The notes under the pieces: generated by a model
Databases searched by the model: none
Told to the model about the DNA's origin: nothing
What the model saw: only the letters and a program-made list of their open reading frames with translations
Translations under genes and position numbers: made by a program
Shown here: one piece after another, positions 9,152 through 16,560 of the stretch
Layout of the letters: each line of letters begins with the position of its first letter
How positions within the stretch are numbered: position 1 is the stretch's first letter
DNA from: Actinomycetales bacterium
GTDB lineage: Bacteria; Actinomycetota; Actinomycetes; Actinomycetales; Dermatophilaceae
Length of the DNA: 64,000 nucleotides
Assembly: GCA_016711095.1 (NCBI GenBank)
Contig: JADJTP010000003.1
Span: 372,001-436,000 of the forward strand
Direction of reading: 5' to 3'

Positions 9152-10914
9152 GCGCCACGTCGACCGCCGACCCCACCCGGCGCACTCTGCCCGTCGCCAC
9201 CCTCGCGTCGGTGCGCGCGCAGACTCGTGAGCTGCTGCGCGAGCACCGCCGCGCCCTGCTCGCCGTGATCGGATTGCACGCCGTGGCAGCCGTGGCCGGG
9301 CTCGCGGCCCCCTTCGTCGTCGGTCGGCTCGTCGACGAGGTGACCCGCGGCACGGCGTACGCCACCGTCGATCGGCTCGTCCTGTGGCTCGCCGGCGCGA
9401 TCCTGGCCCAGACGGTGCTCGTGTGGGCTGCCCGGCGGGCGTCGTTCCGGCTCGGCGAGCGCGTCTTCGCGCAACTGCGCGAGCAGTTCATGACCAGGGT
9501 CATGGCGTTGCCGCTGTCGACCGTCGAGCGGGCCGGGACGGGCGACCTGGTGTCGCGGACGACCAATGACGTCGAGGCGCTCTCGCACGTCGTGCGCTTC
9601 GGCATCCCCTCGATCTTCGTCGCCGTCGTCACCCTGACGATCACCGTCGCGGCCGTCGCCGCGACCGGCTGGCTCGTCGCGCTGCCGGTCGTCGTCGGCG
9701 TCCCGATCATGTGGGCCTCGACCCGCCGCTATCTGCGCTTTGCCCCCGACGGCTATCTGCGTGAGCGCGCCACCTACGCCGTGATGAACGGCGTCGTCAC
9801 CGAGACCGTCGACGGGGCCCGCACCGTCGATGCGCTCGGGCTCGCCGCGCGGCGGCGGCGGCGCATTGACGAGGCCCTACGGGCGAGCTACGACGCGGAG
9901 ATCTACACCCTGCGCCTGCGCCTCATATGGTTTCCCCAGGTGGAGTTCGCCTACCTGTTGCCGGTCGCGGTGACTCTCGTCTGGGGCGGCTGGCTGGTGT
10001 CGCAGGGGCAGACCACCGCGGGTGTCGTCACCGCCGTTGCGCTCTATGTCCATCAGCTCGCCAGCCCGCTCGACGAGTTGCTCATGTGGCTCGACGAGAT
10101 CCAGGTCGGGGCAACCTCGCTGGCGCGGGTCATCGGCATCGCCGACGTCCCGGCCGACCGCACTGCGACCGGCCAGGAGCCGGCTGACGCCCACCTGGTC
10201 GTCGATGACGTCTCCTACGCCTATCGCTCGGGACGTGACGTCCTGCGCGGGGTCTCGCTCGATCTGGCGCCGGGCGAACGGTTGGCGATCGTCGGGCCCT
10301 CGGGCGCCGGCAAGTCGACCCTCGGGCGGCTGATGGCCGGCGTCGACGGGCCGCGGCTCGGGCGCATCGATGTCGGCGGCGTGCGGCTGGTCGACCTTGA
10401 TCTGGACCGGTTGAGAGGCGAAGTGGCCCTGGTGACCCAGGAGCATCACGTCTTCGTCGGGACGCTCGCCGACAACCTCCTGCTGGCCCGGCCCGAGGCG
10501 CCACCGGCAGACCTGCTGGCTGCGCTCGCGGCGGTCGACGCCCGCGAGTGGGCGCAGGCCTTGCCCGAGGGCCTGGACACCGCGGTGGGCTCCGGCGGGC
10601 ACGTCCTGACGACGGCGCAGTCCCAGCAACTGGCCCTCGCCCGGCTGGTGCTGGCCGACCCGCACACCCTGGTGCTCGACGAGGCGACCTCGCTGCTGGA
10701 CCCCCGCGCGGCCCGCCACCTCGAACGCTCACTCGCGGCCGTCGTGACCGGACGCACCGTCGTGGCCATCGCCCACCGGCTGCACACCGCCCACGACGCC
10801 GACCGGGTTTGCGTCGTCGACGCCGGTCGGGTGAGCGAGATCGGATCGCACGATGAGCTCATCGCAGCCAACGGCGCGTATGCCGCGCTCTGGCGCTCCT
10901 GGCGCGACGAATAG
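9148..10914 (+). CDS. ABC exporter half-transporter, catalytic partner
   Basis: A 588-residue exporter subunit with an N-terminal membrane domain (about 30-330) and a C-terminal ATPase. Walker A (VGPSGAGKSTLGR, about 382), Walker B with catalytic Glu (TLVLDEATSLLD, about 506) and the switch His (VAIAHRL) are all intact. The signature motif is degenerate: TTAQSQQLALAR in place of LSGGQ (about 487). Its intact Walker sites pair in the dimer with the intact signature of the upstream subunit. Both genes overlap by 4 bp, so they are made together. Confidence 0.92.
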   Translation: MSATSTADPTRRTLPVATLASVRAQTRELLREHRRALLAVIGLHAVAAVAGLAAPFVVGRLVDEVTRGTAYATVDRLVLWLAGAILAQTVLVWAARRASFRLGERVFAQLREQFMTRVMALPLSTVERAGTGDLVSRTTNDVEALSHVVRFGIPSIFVAVVTLTITVAAVAATGWLVALPVVVGVPIMWASTRRYLRFAPDGYLRERATYAVMNGVVTETVDGARTVDALGLAARRRRRIDEALRASYDAEIYTLRLRLIWFPQVEFAYLLPVAVTLVWGGWLVSQGQTTAGVVTAVALYVHQLASPLDELLMWLDEIQVGATSLARVIGIADVPADRTATGQEPADAHLVVDDVSYAYRSGRDVLRGVSLDLAPGERLAIVGPSGAGKSTLGRLMAGVDGPRLGRIDVGGVRLVDLDLDRLRGEVALVTQEHHVFVGTLADNLLLARPEAPPADLLAALAAVDAREWAQALPEGLDTAVGSGGHVLTTAQSQQLALARLVLADPHTLVLDEATSLLDPRAARHLERSLAAVVTGRTVVAIAHRLHTAHDADRVCVVDAGRVSEIGSHDELIAANGAYAALWRSWRDE

Positions 10915-10949
10915 CCTGCTCCCTGAAGGCGGCCGCACCGCTGGCCGGG

Positions 10950-11591
10950 TCAGACGCGGATGCCCGCCAACAGCAGATCGAGCTCGGCGTCGACATAGGC
11001 CCGAAGGCTCATCCGGGCGCCGACATCCCAGTGTTTGAGGGCCCAGCCGTGAGCCGCGAGCTTGATGTTGTGAGCGACGAGATCGGCCGGGACCCGCCGG
11101 AAGCTCCCCGCATCAATGCCGTCCTGAACAGCCGCCCGGAACGGGTCGATAGTCTCGCGCTCCATCCGGATGATCTCGGCCCGACCGGCTCCATCAAGGG
11201 TCTGGCTCTCCCGGTAGGCCAACACAGTGGCCTCGCGCTTGCCGTCGATGATCTCGCAGAACCTCCGAAAACCGCTGGCCAGCCTGGCCTGAGGATCGCT
11301 GCCGGCCGCGGCCATCGCCGGGGGCACCTCGGTTCGGAACTCATCGAGGATGTCGATGATGACTGCCCGCAGGACGTCCTGCTTGTTGCCGAAGTACTGG
11401 TAGATGAGCCCGACGCTCATGCCGGCGTCTTCGGCGACGGCCTGCATCGACATCTCGTGATAGCCGGTGCGGCCCATCAGACGAGTCGCCGAGTTCAGGA
11501 TCTGAGTGCGTCGGGCCTGCACCCGCGCCTCGCGAGTCTCGACCGTACGGCTGGCAGCCGTCGGTGGGAGTCCAGGGCCAGTGGTCGTCAC
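10950..11591 (-). CDS. TetR-family regulator
   Basis: About 213 residues. The N-terminal HTH is VAEDAGMSVGLIYQYFGN, preceded by the TetR helix-1 stretch RRTQILNSATRLMGRTGYHEMS; the C-terminal ligand domain is all-alpha and unspecific by eye. It is divergent from the acyl-CoA operon, with two 18-bp inverted repeats in between, so it probably represses that operon and itself, with an acyl-CoA as likely inducer (inference). In-frame starts at 11642 and 11627 lie within the operators, so GTG 11591 was chosen; the true start is uncertain because no good ribosome site is visible. Confidence 0.85.
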   Translation of the reverse strand: MTTTGPGLPPTAASRTVETREARVQARRTQILNSATRLMGRTGYHEMSMQAVAEDAGMSVGLIYQYFGNKQDVLRAVIIDILDEFRTEVPPAMAAAGSDPQARLASGFRRFCEIIDGKREATVLAYRESQTLDGAGRAEIIRMERETIDPFRAAVQDGIDAGSFRRVPADLVAHNIKLAAHGWALKHWDVGARMSLRAYVDAELDLLLAGIRV

Positions 11592-11610
11592 CCTTGACAG
11601 GATAGCGCCC

Positions 11611-11628
11611 AATGAACCATCATTCATT
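11611..11628. promoter_or_regulatory. TetR operator half 1
   Basis: A perfect inverted repeat AATGAA-CCATCA-TTCATT (6-bp arms, 6-bp spacer) in the divergent spacer. Its centre is 15 bp from that of the second repeat. Confidence 0.7.
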
Positions 11629-11643
11629 GAATAGTCGTTCAAT
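11626..11643. promoter_or_regulatory. TetR operator half 2
   Basis: A perfect inverted repeat ATTGAA-TAGTCG-TTCAAT, the same 6-6-6 geometry and nearly the same arm sequence as the repeat beside it, with a 3-bp overlap. The pair suggests cooperative binding of two regulator dimers. Confidence 0.7.
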
Positions 11644-11677
11644 CACGACGAGGCCGGGATCACCTTCGGGAGGACGC

Positions 11678-12478
11678 ATGTCGACGCAGTTCGAGGACAT
11701 CACCTACGTCGTGCAGGACGCGGCAGCGATCCTCACGATCAACCGTCCTGAGCGTTACAACGCCTTCCGGGCACGCACCGTGGAGGAACTCATCAAGGCG
11801 TTCCGGCTCGCCTGGGCCGACCGTCAGGTGCAGTCGGTCATCCTCACGGGGGCCGGCGAGAAGGCTTTCTGCACCGGCGGCGACGTCAAACAACGAGCCG
11901 AGACGGGTGACTACGGTCCGAGCGAGTCGGGCATGTTCGAGATCGGCGCGCTGCACAAGATCATCCGCGACATCCCCAAGCCCGTCATCGCGGCGGTCAA
12001 CGGACTGGCCGTCGGCGGCGGGCACGTCCTGCATGTCCTGTGTGACGTGTCCATTGCGAGCGAGACGGCGCGGTTCGGGCAGGCCGGCCCCCGCGTCGGC
12101 TCCTTCGACGCCGGCTTCGGCACGGCATACCTGGCTCGGGTCGTCGGAGAGAAGAAGGCTCGCGAGATCTGGTTCTGGTGCCGGATGTATTCCGCCCAGG
12201 AGGCGCTGGCGATGAACCTCGTCAACAAGGTCGTCGCCCCCGACGCGTTGCTGGCCGAAGCGAAAGCCTGGGCCGCCGAGGTCGCCGAGAAGAGCCCCAC
12301 GGCGATCCGGTTTCTCAAGCAGTCGTTCAACGCCGACACCGACCACCACGCCGGCCTGTCCAACCTCGCCATGTCCGCCCTGGACCTCTTCACCGCCTCG
12401 CCCGAGGGTCTGGAGGGCGCGGCGGCCTTCGCCGAGAAGCGAGCACCCGACTTCAACCAGCACGTCAACTGGCATTGA
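11678..12478 (+). CDS. badI: BadI-like 2-ketocyclohexanecarboxyl-CoA hydrolase (crotonase fold)
   Basis: A 266-residue crotonase-superfamily protein. From memory it matches Rhodopseudomonas BadI very closely: FEDITYVVQD, GAGEKAFCTGGD, KPVIAAVNGLAVGGGHVL, GPRVGSFDAGFGTAYLARVV, GEKKAREIW. BadI opens the ring of 2-ketocyclohexanecarboxyl-CoA to pimeloyl-CoA. The SFDAGFG segment (about 142-148) is the active-site loop shared with MenB-type ring-acting members. ATG 11678 follows GGGAGGACGC, a good ribosome site; an upstream in-frame ATG at 11612 lies in the operator. First gene of a four-gene operon with BadH-like and acyl-CoA dehydrogenase genes. A generic enoyl-CoA hydratase is the alternative. 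Confidence 0.8.
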   Translation: MSTQFEDITYVVQDAAAILTINRPERYNAFRARTVEELIKAFRLAWADRQVQSVILTGAGEKAFCTGGDVKQRAETGDYGPSESGMFEIGALHKIIRDIPKPVIAAVNGLAVGGGHVLHVLCDVSIASETARFGQAGPRVGSFDAGFGTAYLARVVGEKKAREIWFWCRMYSAQEALAMNLVNKVVAPDALLAEAKAWAAEVAEKSPTAIRFLKQSFNADTDHHAGLSNLAMSALDLFTASPEGLEGAAAFAEKRAPDFNQHVNWH

Positions 12479-12488
12479 GGGGGGTGCC

Positions 12489-13634
12489 GTGGACTACTCG
12501 TTCGACGAGGACCAGGAGGCCTACCGCCTCTTGGTCCGGGCGTTCGCCGCGAAAACCCTTGCGCCGCACTATCAGCGCGACGACAAGACGGCGGAGTTCC
12601 GCCGACAACTCGCCCTCGACATGGCCGGCATGGGGCTGACCAGTCTGCGCATCCCCGCGGAGTACGGCGGCCAGGAGGCCACCGCGGTCATCGCCGGAAT
12701 CGCCACCGAGGAGGTCGGCCGAGCCGACTTCAACGCGACCTACCTCATCATCAACACCGCGCTCATCAGCGACATCATCGTCCGTAACGCGACCCACCGG
12801 CAGAAGTCGGCGTGGCTGCCGGGGATTGCCTCCGGCGAGACGATCCCGTGCATCTGCATCACGGAGCCCGGCCATGGCACCGACGCCGCCTCCTTGGAAG
12901 TGCGGGCCGTGCGCACGGACACGGGCTGGACGCTGCACGGCGAGAAGACCTCGGTCACCCTCGGCATGGCCTCCGACCGCGCCGTCGTCCTCGCGCGCAC
13001 CGGTGGCCCCGGGGCGCGGGGGGTGAGCGCCTTCTGGGTCGACCTGCATCAGCCGAGCGTCACCCGATCGGTCTTCGACGACCTCGGTAGCCGGGCCATC
13101 GGACGCGCCTCGATCCACTTCGACGCGACCCCGGTCGCCGCCGACGAGCTGATCGGGGCAGAGGGCGACGGCTTCGTCTCGGTGATGCAGGGCTTCGACT
13201 ACTCACGGGCCATCATCGGCCTGGGCTGCATCGGCGCCGCTGAGATCTCGCTCGAGGAGGCGCTGCAGTGGTCACGAGATCGGGTCGCCTTCGGCCGGCC
13301 GATCGGCACCTTCCAGGGTGTGTCGTTCCCCCTCGCCGAATGCGCAACCTATCTCAGGGGAGCCCGCCATATCTGCCTGGAAGCGTTGTGGCGCAAGGAC
13401 AACGGTCTTGAGCACAGCGCCGAGGCGGCGATGGCGAAGTTCTGGGCGCCTAAGCTCGCGACCGAGGTCATCCACCAGTGCCTGCTGACGCTCGGTCACG
13501 TCGCGTATTCCTCCGATGCCGCGATCGGCCAACGGCTGCGCGACGTCATCGGACTGGAGATCGGCGACGGCACAGCCCAGGTGTCCAAGCTCGTCATCTC
13601 CCGGCATCTGCTCGGCCGTCAGTTCGCCCCCTAG
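12489..13634 (+). CDS. Acyl-CoA dehydrogenase, possibly cyclohexanecarboxyl-CoA dehydrogenase type
   Basis: A 381-residue FAD acyl-CoA dehydrogenase with the N-terminal helical, middle beta (CICITEPGHGTDAA) and C-terminal helical domains. The usual catalytic-base motif near the C-terminus reads LEIGDGTAQVSKL, so the base position holds Asp360 instead of Glu. Asp in this place is a trait I associate with cyclic acyl-CoA dehydrogenases, which would fit an AliB-like step oxidising cyclohexanecarboxyl-CoA to the 1-ene. The operon context with BadI- and BadH-like genes supports that; the substrate is an inference. GTG start with GAGGGGGG upstream, 10 bp after the first gene. Confidence 0.88.
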   Translation: MDYSFDEDQEAYRLLVRAFAAKTLAPHYQRDDKTAEFRRQLALDMAGMGLTSLRIPAEYGGQEATAVIAGIATEEVGRADFNATYLIINTALISDIIVRNATHRQKSAWLPGIASGETIPCICITEPGHGTDAASLEVRAVRTDTGWTLHGEKTSVTLGMASDRAVVLARTGGPGARGVSAFWVDLHQPSVTRSVFDDLGSRAIGRASIHFDATPVAADELIGAEGDGFVSVMQGFDYSRAIIGLGCIGAAEISLEEALQWSRDRVAFGRPIGTFQGVSFPLAECATYLRGARHICLEALWRKDNGLEHSAEAAMAKFWAPKLATEVIHQCLLTLGHVAYSSDAAIGQRLRDVIGLEIGDGTAQVSKLVISRHLLGRQFAP

Positions 13635-13703
13635 CCCTCCCCCGATCCCGATCGTGTGCTCACGCTCGCCTCGCCCCCCGCTGACCAGACCGAAAGGACC
13701 CTC

Positions 13704-14462
13704 ATGGGCCGCCTGCAGGACAAGATCGCCATCGTAACCGGCGCGGGCGCCGGAATCGGCCGGGCCATCGCCCACAAGTTCGCGGCCGAGGGCGCCGTCG
13801 TCGTCGTCACCGATGTCGACGGCTCGGCGGCCGCTGCCGTCGCGGCGCAGTTGGCCGGCAGATCGGTGAGCGCAGCCAGTTCGTATGCCGTGGACGTCAC
13901 CGACCGCGCGTCCGTGCGGGCCATGGTGGCCGCTGTCACCGAGGAGCACGGGCGCATCGACGTGCTCGTCAACAACGCCGGTTGGGACCGGGCCATGCCG
14001 TTTGTCGAGAGCGAGCCTGAGCTCTGGGACAAGGTCATCGGGATCAACTACGTCGGCGCCCTGAACACCTGCCGCGAGGTGTTGCCCGTCATGGCCACCC
14101 AGAACGCCGGTCGGGTGGTCAACCTCGGCTCCGACGCGGGCCGGGTCGGATCCTCCGGCGAGGCGGTGTACTCCGGGGCGAAGGGTGCCGTCATCGCCTT
14201 CTCCAAGACCATTGCCCGCGAGATGGCCCGCCACCAGATCACCGTCAACGTCGTTTGCCCCGGGCCGACCGACACGGCGTTGTTCGCGTCGATGGGTGGC
14301 GACAACCCAGCACTGCGTGACGGCCTCATCCGGGCGATCCCGTTGCGGCGCTTGGCTGCTCCCGAAGACATCGCCAACGCCGTCGCATTCTTTGCCTCCG
14401 ACGAAGCATCGTTCATCACCGGCCAGACCATCAGCGTCAGCGGCGGCCTGACGATGAGCTGA
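13704..14462 (+). CDS. badH: BadH-like 2-hydroxycyclohexanecarboxyl-CoA dehydrogenase (SDR)
   Basis: A 252-residue classical short-chain dehydrogenase. Cofactor motif TGAGAGIGRA (12-21), NNAG at 90-93, catalytic Ser143, Tyr156 and Lys160 in GSSGEAVYSGAK. Long stretches match what I remember of BadH: MGRLQDK, LVNNAGWD, ARVGSSGEAVY-like, VNVVCPGPTDTAL, FITGQTISVSGGLTM. BadH oxidises 2-hydroxycyclohexanecarboxyl-CoA to the ketone that BadI cleaves, and the two genes sit in one operon. The start has GAAAGGA 6 nt upstream. A general 3-oxoacyl reductase is the fallback call. Confidence 0.82.
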   Translation: MGRLQDKIAIVTGAGAGIGRAIAHKFAAEGAVVVVTDVDGSAAAAVAAQLAGRSVSAASSYAVDVTDRASVRAMVAAVTEEHGRIDVLVNNAGWDRAMPFVESEPELWDKVIGINYVGALNTCREVLPVMATQNAGRVVNLGSDAGRVGSSGEAVYSGAKGAVIAFSKTIAREMARHQITVNVVCPGPTDTALFASMGGDNPALRDGLIRAIPLRRLAAPEDIANAVAFFASDEASFITGQTISVSGGLTMS

Positions 14463-14518
14463 CGCCCCTGCCCGCCAGCCCCCACGACGACGACCGACTG
14501 ACCGATTAGGACGCAGCC

Positions 14519-15709
14519 ATGGCCGACCCCACGACCCAAACACCGCTCGAGCTCTTCGGCACGGAGGCACTCATCGATGCCGAGGACCGGGCGATCCGCG
14601 ACTCGGTGCGGGCGATGCTCGCCACCCAGGTGCGCCCGCACCTCGCGGAATGGTTCGACAGCGGCCAGGTCCCGGCCCGTGAGCTATCCCTCGAGCTCGG
14701 CCGCCTGGGCCTGCTCGGGATGCACCTTGAGGGCTACGGCTGCGCGGGCACCAGCGCGACGGCATACGGGCTGGCCTGTCTTGAGCTGGAAGCGGCCGAC
14801 TCCGGGATCCGTTCCCTGGTCTCGGTGCAGGGGTCACTGGCGATGTTCGCGATCCATCGCTGGGGCAGCGAGGAGCACAAGAGGCAGTGGCTGCCGCGGA
14901 TGGCAACCGGGGAGGCGATCGGCTGCTTCGGCCTCACCGAGCCCGATTTCGGCTCGAATCCGGCAGGCATGCGCACGTATGCCGCGCGCGTCGGCTCCCG
15001 CGACGGCGCCGACTGGGTGCTCAGCGGCACCAAGATGTGGATCACGAACGGGTCGATCGCCGACGTCGCCGTCGTGTGGGCGGCGACCGACGACGGCATC
15101 CGGGGCTTCCTCGTGCCGACGGACACGCCGGGATTCTCGGCGCCGGCAATCAAGGGCAAACTGTCGCTGCGGGCATCGGTCACCTCGGAGCTCGTCCTCG
15201 ACGAGGTGCGCCTGCCCGCCTCGGCCATGCTCCCGTTGGCCCGGGGCTTGTCGGGGCCGTTGTCGTGTCTCAACGAGGCCCGGTTCGGCATCATCTTCGG
15301 AGCGCTGGGGGCCGCCCGCGACTGCCTGGAGGTCACCCTCGACTACGTCGCGCATCGGCAGATCTTCGACAAGCCGCTCTCGGCCTATCAGCTCACCCAG
15401 GCCAAGCTCGCCGACATGACCCTCGAGCTCGGCAAGGGGATGCTGCTCGCCCTCCACCTCGGCCGACTCAAGGACGCCGGCACGCTACGCCCCGAGCAGG
15501 TGAGCCTCGGCAAACTCAACAACGTGCGCGAGTCACTAGCGATCGCCCGAGAGTGCCGGACGTTGTTGGGCGCCAACGGGATCACCGTCGACTACCCCGT
15601 GCTACGACACGCCAACAACCTCGAATCGGTGCTCACCTACGAGGGCACCTCGGAGGTGCACCAACTCGTCATCGGTCAGGCGCTCACCGGCCAGCCGGCC
15701 TTCCGCTGA
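14519..15709 (+). CDS. gcdH: Glutaryl-CoA dehydrogenase-type acyl-CoA dehydrogenase
   Basis: A 396-residue acyl-CoA dehydrogenase. The glutaryl-CoA dehydrogenase subfamily is indicated by SLVSVQGSLAMFAIHRWGSE, the middle-domain FGLTEPDFGSNPAGM, and the C-terminal TYEGTSEVHQLVIGQALTG, with catalytic Glu375. These enzymes oxidise and decarboxylate glutaryl-CoA to crotonyl-CoA in one step. That is the expected fate of pimeloyl-CoA from the BadI reaction after one beta-oxidation round, so it completes the chemistry of the operon. Last gene of the operon, 56 bp after badH. It converges on lutC with a tandem repeat between. Confidence 0.85.
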   Translation: MADPTTQTPLELFGTEALIDAEDRAIRDSVRAMLATQVRPHLAEWFDSGQVPARELSLELGRLGLLGMHLEGYGCAGTSATAYGLACLELEAADSGIRSLVSVQGSLAMFAIHRWGSEEHKRQWLPRMATGEAIGCFGLTEPDFGSNPAGMRTYAARVGSRDGADWVLSGTKMWITNGSIADVAVVWAATDDGIRGFLVPTDTPGFSAPAIKGKLSLRASVTSELVLDEVRLPASAMLPLARGLSGPLSCLNEARFGIIFGALGAARDCLEVTLDYVAHRQIFDKPLSAYQLTQAKLADMTLELGKGMLLALHLGRLKDAGTLRPEQVSLGKLNNVRESLAIARECRTLLGANGITVDYPVLRHANNLESVLTYEGTSEVHQLVIGQALTGQPAFR

Positions 15710-15763
15710 GGCCTCATCCGCGCAGCCCTGCCTACTCGTCCCGTGCTCTTCGCAGGGTCGGGC

Positions 15764-15852
15764 GACTGGCGGAGCCACAGGGACTGGCGGAGCCACAGGG
15801 ACTGGCGGAGCCACAGGGACTGGCGGAGCCACAGGGACTGGCGGCGCCGCGG
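15764..15852. repeat. 18-bp tandem repeat, four full units and one diverged
   Basis: Units of GACTGGCGGAGCCACAGG at 15764, 15782, 15800 and 15818 are identical, followed by a diverged partial unit to 15852 that abuts the lutC stop codon. It sits between two convergent genes and is not part of either protein. No palindrome and no spacers, so it is not a CRISPR or a simple hairpin terminator. Confidence 0.95.
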
Positions 15853-16560
15853 TCAGGGCTCGACAAGGATGACGTGCAGGGTCCGCGGGCCATGGACGCC
15901 CTCGACCCGGTCGAGCTCGATGTCGCTGGTCGCTGACGGCCCGGAGATCCAGGTGAGCGGACGCGGCATACCTGAGCCGTCGGCGGCCTCGACGGTACTG
16001 CGCAGCCGCGCGACCGCCTCAGGCACGTCGTGGACGACCTGATCGGCACTCACCACGCACACGTGCAGATCGGGCACGAGTGAGAGCGCGCGGCGCCCCT
16101 GGCCGGGGCCGTGGTCGAGCACGATCGTCCCCGTCGTCGCGATGCTCACGGTCGACGAGGTGATCACCGCGTCGACGGCGTCGAGGGCGTCGTTGCTCAG
16201 GGCATCGTCTTGCACCACCTGGGTGCTGTCCGGGAGATCCGCGGTCCAGGCCGGGTCGAGCCCGGCCGGGACGAGCACCGAGGTGGCCCCGGCCAACGCC
16301 TCGGCGATAGCCGCACTCTGCCCGCCGTGGGCGACCCGCACGACCCTGGCCTTGTAGTCGATGACGTTCTCGACGAACAGCTCGACGGTGGCCTCGGTGC
16401 TGGCTGACGTCTGCTCGATCCGTGGCGACTCGCCCCGGGTGCCGAACGGGGCGGCGATGTCGGTGACAGCGCCGCGCACTCTGCTGAGGATCTCTGCACG
16501 AGCGGCATCGTTGCGCCGGGACTCGGCGGACGGCGCGCTGGGTGCCGAGGAGGTCGTCAT
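15853..16560 (-). CDS. lutC: Lactate utilization protein LutC (LUD domain)
   Basis: A 235-residue LUD-domain protein, the third subunit of the iron-sulfur L-lactate oxidase LutABC that converts L-lactate to pyruvate. Typical features are ATTGTIVLDHGPGQGRRALSLVPD (quoted in part: TTGTIVLDHGPGQGRRALSL) and the C-terminal PLTWISGPSATSDIELDRVEGVHGP-like region. There are no Fe-S cysteine motifs, as expected. A Ser/Pro-rich lead (MTTSSAPSAPSAES) precedes the domain. ATG overlaps the lutB stop (ATGA). Its stop codon abuts the 18-bp repeat array. Confidence 0.95.
   Translation of the reverse strand: MTTSSAPSAPSAESRRNDAARAEILSRVRGAVTDIAAPFGTRGESPRIEQTSASTEATVELFVENVIDYKARVVRVAHGGQSAAIAEALAGATSVLVPAGLDPAWTADLPDSTQVVQDDALSNDALDAVDAVITSSTVSIATTGTIVLDHGPGQGRRALSLVPDLHVCVVSADQVVHDVPEAVARLRSTVEAADGSGMPRPLTWISGPSATSDIELDRVEGVHGPRTLHVILVEP

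Noticed and set aside
15764..15852. CRISPR array
   Set aside because: The 18-bp units are joined head to tail without spacers, and no cas gene is in the window.
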